Part shown: piece by piece, positions 21,169-25,788 of the stretch
How positions within the stretch are numbered: the first letter of the stretch is position 1
How the letters are laid out: every line of letters begins with the position of its first letter
Origin: a virus
DNA: 25,788 nucleotides
IMG/VR virus record: IMGVR_UViG_3300006109_000033
Location: 1 to 25,788 of that record
Strand: one strand, 5' to 3'
Position numbers and translations under genes: made by a program
The notes under the pieces: generated by a model
The model's input: the letters and a program-made list of their open reading frames with translations, nothing else
Told to the model about the DNA's origin: nothing
Databases searched by the model: none

Positions 21169-23978
21169 TATTTATTCCTAAGTATTGTGAGGCGCATTTC
21201 GTCTATTGACGGAATTTTAACTGATCCACCGTTTTTGTAAACTGGATTTTTTGCGCTAATTTCATTTTTGAGTAGCCCGTCACCTCCAAAGCCGCCCCCG
21301 CCGCCTCCTGCTCCACTGCCGACTCTAGCAGGGTTACTTCTGAAGGTTGCAGGGTTTTCAGTTTGAAAAGCATGCTGTCTTAATTGTTCACGATTCATAT
21401 CAACTTTGGGTTGACGCATTGGGTCTTGCTTATTTAAAAACTCTTGAACGCGAATTTCTTCATTTGTAGGAGCAACGTATTCAGGTTTAGGTTCTAATGA
21501 TTCATTATATCTGTCTTGATATGACATGTGATCTCCCCAATGTTCAGGCACAGGATTTAATCGTGCGTTGTGAAGATAATCAGCTTGATTTTTTGTGATG
21601 CGATTTTCATCTAAACCTTTTTGAATGTCTTCAGGATAAATTGGGTCAGGAGTTCCACCTTCAGCAAACTTTTGAATGCGTCCACCGTTCTTATGACCTT
21701 CTGGCGGTAGCCTACCTTGATCCCGCATGCGTTGTTGCAGTGTGCGTGGCTCATTAGCTTTACGCTCTGCCTCGTTAGCTCGGCTCTTCTCGAATAACTC
21801 ATTGCGCATTTGCTCAGGAGTTTTTGCGAATGGCTTTTCTGGGCGCGTCATGATGTGTTTGATTTCTTCATCAGAGGCAAACCGCTTTAACTCACCTGAA
21901 TTCAGAGCTTTAACAATTTTTGGGTCTAAATTCTCAGGACGTATTACGCCATTTTTAAGGTCAATGACGCCGATGTTGTCTAAGTCATTAGCGCTATAAA
22001 CTTTATCTGCTTCTTTATTGAGCCAGTCTTTGATGTAGGTGCGATATTTATCGGAGACTGCTTTGTTGCCTTTACCTTTAATCTGCTCGATGTTGAGCAT
22101 GGGGTTATTCTTGAAGTACTTCTCACCTTCTTGAATCTGTACGCCAGTGTAATGATGAAGCCAACCCATAGAGTCTTTTGGGTAACCTGCTTTGACTGTT
22201 TCGTCATGAGCCTTTTTATCAATCTGCGCTTTGACGTCATCAGGAATCAACGCAGGATTGTACGTCTGCCGACTCGGAGTCGCTTCTACAGTGGCATGTG
22301 CCCCGCCTTTCTCATCACGTAGTGAGAAGATGCGGGACTCACCCGATGCCACGGAGTCAGTATAACCTCCGACGCAGTGACCCATTTGTTCACCTTCATT
22401 TTTGAGAGCCTTGTCTAGCTTATTACGTGCTAAATTTGAGTTATATTTATATATAAGATTTTCTGGCGTTTTAGCGTATGGTGAGTGCATTATCTCAGTA
22501 CCATCTTGGGTTCCAATTCCAAGTAACCCATCTCCAGCGTCAATTACTTTTAATCCGTGGGGTAATTCTAAAGGAGCATCTGGCATCTTGAGTTCATGAA
22601 TGTTATATCCGTTACCACTTTCATGTACAATTGGGAAGTCTTTGAGACTATCCTTTGCAGCCTTGGACATTTGGTCTGCTCGCCACTTATTGATCTTTGC
22701 TACATGCTTGACGGCATGCGGCACGGTCATCTTGTCAAGTGTTTCGGGCTTCAAGCGTAAATGCTCAGGTAGGTCAGAGTTGTGACTGATTGAATTCTTA
22801 AGTTCATCGGTCAAGTGCTCAAACCCGAGGCGACGGGAATTAGTATTCAATTCATGCACGATGGCATCAGGATTACGAGCTGCAAGCTCTCCGAGGTCAC
22901 TGCTATAATTATTTTTACCAGGAGTTATGAATTGCGCGGGAGTATTGTTGATTGCTTGATCAGCTCGGTTCTCCCAGTCTTTTGCCTCGGGCGATTTTGC
23001 GAATCCTGACTCAGGCATACCCGCCTTTTGTCTTTGCTCTTTGAGCCAGAAGATCGGTTCAAAATCTTGAGTGCCAATGTCAGGTATGTGGCTGATGCCT
23101 TGTTCATGTAGTGCCAGAACTGGATCAGTCGGTGTCCCCATCTCATTACGAGTGTAGTTCTTAAGTTTTGTGTCTACCCACTTGTTGATTGCAATCTCAT
23201 TCATGACTTCTTTGACCTGCTCAGGTGAGTAACCGACTTTTTCAAGTTCAGCAATGTGCTCGGCTACCTTCGCTGGATTGGTGTTGTCACGAATGAAATC
23301 AAACTTACTACTTCCGGCGTTTTGAATAGGATATTTTAGGGCGTCAAGACGATTGACTGAGTTCTGCGCCCAGTTACCGCCTTTGTTCTTGACGGCAGAC
23401 ATGATCTGCGGATTTACGAGGTCAGCGGGAACTCCTGGGATCAAACTTTGACCCGCCATAATACGCTCACCAGCAGCATTGCCGAGCATGCGACCAGCGG
23501 GCGCGAGGGCAGGCACGCCCATCGCCGCGATTGAAACAGGCTCGCCAGATTCATAACCTCGGTTATACGCCATACCCGCAGGAGTAAATAAGGAGTTCGG
23601 GTTCTGAGCGGGCAAGCCAGTAGCGGAAGCTGCAAAACCTGTTTGCTCCGGTAATGGGTTCTTACCCGTTAGCATCTCTGTGAATGCGGCGGGATTTGTC
23701 AACAGGCGTTGCGCTTGAGCGGGAAGGTTAGCGAGGTAATTAGCAGCCTCATCAAGAGTCGGTAATGAATCCAAAACCGAAGGGCTGGGCGCGGGAGTAG
23801 GGTAACTGGTTTGATACTGAGGAGAAGCTACTTGAGTAGCGTATTGCATCTCATCAACGCTAGGGGCTTGAGTACCCAATCCGCTTTGACCACCTAGCAA
23901 GCCAGCCTGCTGCATGGCTGCGAGCTGGGCGCCAGTTATGCCTGTGACGTTTACTGATGAGGACGGATCATTATCCAT
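21168..23978 (-). CDS. Large multidomain protein with a PcfJ-like domain
   Basis: 936 residues. 1-130 is Pro/Gln/Ala-rich and probably disordered. About 190-500 has helical segments without recognised family. 530-653 carries PcfJ-family marks: GHCVGGYTDSVASGESRIFS (533-552), LRDE, HATVEA (561-566), then IEQIKGKGNKAVSDKYRTYI (630-649). 762-775 is the basic Gly-Gly motif (HKNGGRIQKFAEGG), 888-900 a Gly-rich linker, and YKNGGSVKIP lies near the end. PcfJ is known from Enterococcus pheromone plasmids and is widespread in mobile elements; its biochemical role is unclear. Between terminase and portal it may be packaged with DNA and delivered, or act in packaging; inference. A TATAAT-like core sits in the gap before it. 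Confidence 0.75.
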   Translation of the reverse strand: MDNDPSSSVNVTGITGAQLAAMQQAGLLGGQSGLGTQAPSVDEMQYATQVASPQYQTSYPTPAPSPSVLDSLPTLDEAANYLANLPAQAQRLLTNPAAFTEMLTGKNPLPEQTGFAASATGLPAQNPNSLFTPAGMAYNRGYESGEPVSIAAMGVPALAPAGRMLGNAAGERIMAGQSLIPGVPADLVNPQIMSAVKNKGGNWAQNSVNRLDALKYPIQNAGSSKFDFIRDNTNPAKVAEHIAELEKVGYSPEQVKEVMNEIAINKWVDTKLKNYTRNEMGTPTDPVLALHEQGISHIPDIGTQDFEPIFWLKEQRQKAGMPESGFAKSPEAKDWENRADQAINNTPAQFITPGKNNYSSDLGELAARNPDAIVHELNTNSRRLGFEHLTDELKNSISHNSDLPEHLRLKPETLDKMTVPHAVKHVAKINKWRADQMSKAAKDSLKDFPIVHESGNGYNIHELKMPDAPLELPHGLKVIDAGDGLLGIGTQDGTEIMHSPYAKTPENLIYKYNSNLARNKLDKALKNEGEQMGHCVGGYTDSVASGESRIFSLRDEKGGAHATVEATPSRQTYNPALIPDDVKAQIDKKAHDETVKAGYPKDSMGWLHHYTGVQIQEGEKYFKNNPMLNIEQIKGKGNKAVSDKYRTYIKDWLNKEADKVYSANDLDNIGVIDLKNGVIRPENLDPKIVKALNSGELKRFASDEEIKHIMTRPEKPFAKTPEQMRNELFEKSRANEAERKANEPRTLQQRMRDQGRLPPEGHKNGGRIQKFAEGGTPDPIYPEDIQKGLDENRITKNQADYLHNARLNPVPEHWGDHMSYQDRYNESLEPKPEYVAPTNEEIRVQEFLNKQDPMRQPKVDMNREQLRQHAFQTENPATFRSNPARVGSGAGGGGGGFGGDGLLKNEISAKNPVYKNGGSVKIPSIDEMRLTILRNK

Positions 23979-24005
23979 GAGATTGACCTAAAGGGATTTC
24001 TGCAA

Positions 24006-24011
24006 ATTATA
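24006..24011 (-). promoter_or_regulatory. Isolated TATAAT core after the terminase gene
   Basis: GCTATAATT on the minus strand, directly after the terminase stop and 28 bases before the next gene. The core equals that of the promoters at 16127 and 6907, but no -35-like box lies 16-18 bases upstream. Weak on its own; listed because the core is shared. Confidence 0.25.
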
Positions 24012-24016
24012 GCTCA

Positions 24017-25444
24017 TCAAACGGCATACGGGTTGATTCTGCGCGGTTGGGTCTCATCAACGTACATATCTGAGTTGTCAGGTACGTAGTCAGTAGTGAG
24101 GAAGCCCGCATCCCTCAAGTAGCGCAGAGCCTGCGACGTAGCGTCAACGAGGTCATCATGCCTTACCTCTGGGAATGCGCAGAGTTGATTGACGAGTGGA
24201 TCACACCAAGTCCTATGCACCTTCGCCTTTGTTTCACTCTCGGGCAGGTAGACCAATCCACGAGCAATGATTGGCGAGACGATGTTGAGTCGCTGAGTCT
24301 TGTCGGCATGTCCAGGATTGTAAGCACGGACGGGCAGCCCAGCGCGTTGTAAGTCTTGAATGAGTGAGATGCCTGCGGACTTGTCCTCGATCAAAACTAG
24401 ATCCACCTTCTTCCCGTTACCCCACTCGTCGTCATCTCCGTAGATTGAGCCGTACTCCTCAACGACTCTCGGTCTCAAGTCGGGATACTGCATGTGCTCG
24501 GTCCAGCAATCAATGACCATGGCGGACATCGGCTTATCTGGGCTGGGCTTAAAGATGCCGAGTACTACGCAGGCAGTCGGGTCGTTCGCGGTCTTGTCGC
24601 TCGTTGCGCAGTCGTAGCTTTGCACCACGTACTGAAACTGAGGCAATGGGCGGTCAGCTGGCCAGAGTTTGAACCACTGACGTTTGATGATGCCTGACTC
24701 CTCAGGGTCAATCAACTCGGCGTATAGCTCTTGACGCCCAAGGGTTGTTCCTTCGTATTGGAGGATCTGCTTCTTGAACGTCGGGGCGAGGTTATCGATG
24801 TTGTCATACGTAGAGGCTGACACGTAAGCAACGTCATCACCGTCACGCGCGACGAGGTCAACGATCAATGGCTTTGGCTTTGGAGTAGTCGTGCAGATCA
24901 ACTTAGGATGTTGTCCTAGGCGCATACCGAACTGAATCATGTCCCATGACTCGTCAAGGTAGTCCCATGCTGCTAACTCGTCCAGCCATCCGTGATGAAA
25001 CTGCGGACCACGGAAGCGTCCAGGCTCACTGGCGGGAATACCTTTGATGAGCGAGCCGTTGATGAGGGTCAACTCGTTGAGCGATGACTTATAACCGTTG
25101 GGCGCGATGATCTCATGCGGTATGACGTTCAGGATTCCCGACTCACCCTCAAAGCACGTATCCCTAACGTCGGCAGACGTGGGCGCGGAGACGAGGTAAC
25201 GAATGTTCGGCTGATCCCATGCTGTCCACCAGCACTCCTCAGCTGCGGTTCGGGTCTTCCCTGCGCCGCGCCCCGCGAGTAGCAACCAGATTGACCACCA
25301 ATCCCCTGCGGGTTCTATTTGATGGTTACCTGCCACAGCGAGCCACTGCATCCGTTTGAGCATCGCTGCTCTGTGCGGTGCGGGCAGGGCATCTAGCGGG
25401 TTGGGTTTTGACAACTCCCGCTTTACAATCTCAGCAATGTTCAT
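24017..25444 (-). CDS. terL: Terminase large subunit
   Basis: 475 residues, full length for the class. ATPase: Walker A LAGRGAGKT (56-64), Walker B-like HGWLDELA (151-158) with D155/E156, coupling motif LICTTTPKP (182-190). Nuclease: first acid in SYDCATSD (D278), second in LVLIEDKSAG (349-358, E353/D354), third in RHDDLVDATS (D430/D431, D434). The nuclease part has the form of the C-terminal domain common in T4-type large terminases. It translocates DNA through the portal and cuts the concatemer. Packaging strategy (headful versus fixed ends) cannot be told from this. It overlaps the preceding gene in ATGA; no typical small terminase precedes it in the window. Confidence 0.93.
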   Translation of the reverse strand: MNIAEIVKRELSKPNPLDALPAPHRAAMLKRMQWLAVAGNHQIEPAGDWWSIWLLLAGRGAGKTRTAAEECWWTAWDQPNIRYLVSAPTSADVRDTCFEGESGILNVIPHEIIAPNGYKSSLNELTLINGSLIKGIPASEPGRFRGPQFHHGWLDELAAWDYLDESWDMIQFGMRLGQHPKLICTTTPKPKPLIVDLVARDGDDVAYVSASTYDNIDNLAPTFKKQILQYEGTTLGRQELYAELIDPEESGIIKRQWFKLWPADRPLPQFQYVVQSYDCATSDKTANDPTACVVLGIFKPSPDKPMSAMVIDCWTEHMQYPDLRPRVVEEYGSIYGDDDEWGNGKKVDLVLIEDKSAGISLIQDLQRAGLPVRAYNPGHADKTQRLNIVSPIIARGLVYLPESETKAKVHRTWCDPLVNQLCAFPEVRHDDLVDATSQALRYLRDAGFLTTDYVPDNSDMYVDETQPRRINPYAV

Positions 25445-25467
25445 CCTATGCCGTGGAACTTCTCAAT
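25441..25467. repeat. Repeated gene-junction sequence (copy 1; copy 2 at 25677-25703)
   Basis: Both copies read, on the plus strand, TCAT, two variable bases, TAT, one base, CCGTGGAAC, two bases, CTCAA. They encode the FHGI end of one small gene plus the start of the next. The match spans stop and start, so the junction and the protein end were probably duplicated as a unit. Confidence 0.5.
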
Positions 25468-25680
25468 CTTACGTACGAACTCCAGAACCTTTACCGCGTT
25501 GTAGTCTCCGTCAATCGTTGAGAGCGGTATGCCGAACAGTTCTTGAATATCAGCAAAGGACATCGGACGCATCGGGTCTCGGGCGCGTTCAGGCTTTACG
25601 CAGTGGCAAAACGGAAGCGTCACTCCCGTCATCAAACCTTGAATGGGGATTAAACCCCCGCAGTTAGTACATGTGCTCAT
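25441..25680 (-). CDS. Small Cys-rich protein before terminase
   Basis: 79 residues. Four cysteines in the first 27 (C4, C7, C25, C27; MSTCTNCGG and PFCHC) suggest a zinc-binding knob. Residues 35-79 carry RDPMRPMSFADIQELFGIPL and end VRKIEKFHGIG. The C-terminal part is related to the product of the next upstream gene, which reads KPMSFTEAEELIAANQG and ends RAVERFHGIS. Both ends overlap neighbouring genes in ATGA. A small terminase role is conceivable from location, but length and motifs do not show it. Confidence 0.65.
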   Translation of the reverse strand: MSTCTNCGGLIPIQGLMTGVTLPFCHCVKPERARDPMRPMSFADIQELFGIPLSTIDGDYNAVKVLEFVRKIEKFHGIG

Positions 25681-25788
25681 GATATTCCGTGGAACCGCTC
25701 AACAGCGCGGATTGCAGCAAAAGTCAATCCCTGATTCGCGGCAATCAATTCTTCTGCCTCAGTGAACGACATTGGCTTAGTCTTGATT
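25677..25788 (-). CDS. Small paralogue of the preceding-terminase gene, partial
   Basis: The frame is open from the right edge to a TGA at 25677. The visible 36 residues read IKTKPMSFTEAEELIAANQG then LTFAAIRAVERFHGIS. PMSF, an acidic EL region and the FHGI end match the C-terminus of the next gene. The start may be the Met in PMSF or lie beyond the edge. Stop and next start overlap in ATGA. Function unknown. Confidence 0.6.
   Translation of the reverse strand, partial: IKTKPMSFTEAEELIAANQGLTFAAIRAVERFHGIS

Noticed and set aside
25356-25667. Plus-strand frame of 103 codons opposite the terminase start and small Cys-rich gene
   Set aside because: Opposite strand to every supported gene and covered by two coupled genes with recognisable content.

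Overview
The window is the virion-structure and lysis half of a tailed, double-stranded DNA bacteriophage (Caudoviricetes). All 32 genes I support are on the minus strand, so the phage genes read from the right edge to the left edge. They are packed with ATGA, TAATG or a few-base junctions. Hallmark genes are a terminase large subunit, a portal, a co-chaperonin, a probable scaffold, an HK97-type major capsid protein, two connector/adaptor-like proteins, tail fibres, and an Rz/Rz1 plus endolysin lysis cassette. I see no tape-measure gene, tail tube or sheath. With the connector and tail-hub-like proteins this suggests a short-tailed (podovirus-like) particle, although the genome continues beyond both edges. 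No host gene, tRNA, integrase or CRISPR array is visible. The host is not determined; a Gram-negative host is indicated by the two-component spanin. Several protein types recall phages of aquatic bacteria, which is an impression and not a measurement.

Layout in transcription order (right to left): two small related genes (25788-25441); terminase large subunit (25444-24017); a 936-residue protein with a PcfJ-like domain (23978-21168); portal (21168-18562); two very small genes (18569-18167); a GroES-like co-chaperonin (18126-17704); an acidic coiled-coil protein, probably scaffold (17683-16727); an unknown (16724-16188); then a 206-base gap holding a promoter and stem-loops. Next come a decoration-like protein (15981-15403) and the major capsid protein (15388-14474), closed by a clear intrinsic terminator (14464-14432). 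After it come a run of virion proteins (14394-10203) that includes a remarkable His/Lys/Gly-rich protein; a GIY-YIG/NUMOD3 homing endonuclease (10200-9607); a zinc-ribbon protein; and two long fibres, the second ending in an endosialidase-type chaperone domain (9233-5329). Small membrane and accessory genes and the lysis cassette follow (5327-3194), then an adaptor-like protein, another fibre-like protein, and a tail-hub-like protein that runs off the left edge.

The genes form one late programme: package DNA, build and fold the capsid (the phage supplies its own co-chaperonin), close the portal with connectors, attach fibres and lyse the cell. The sequence suggests extra control within it. 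Two near-identical promoter cores (TTTTAA, 17 bases, TATAAT) sit before the decoration/capsid pair and before the endosialidase-type fibre, and the capsid pair is bounded by a terminator.

Most unusual features: a short basic Gly-Gly motif (roughly YKxGGxxKKFAxGG) recurring in four otherwise unrelated proteins of the head region; the 320-residue His-rich basic protein that carries most copies; the PcfJ-like domain between terminase and portal; an out-of-frame Rz1 lipoprotein gene inside Rz; and shared insertion modules in different virion proteins.
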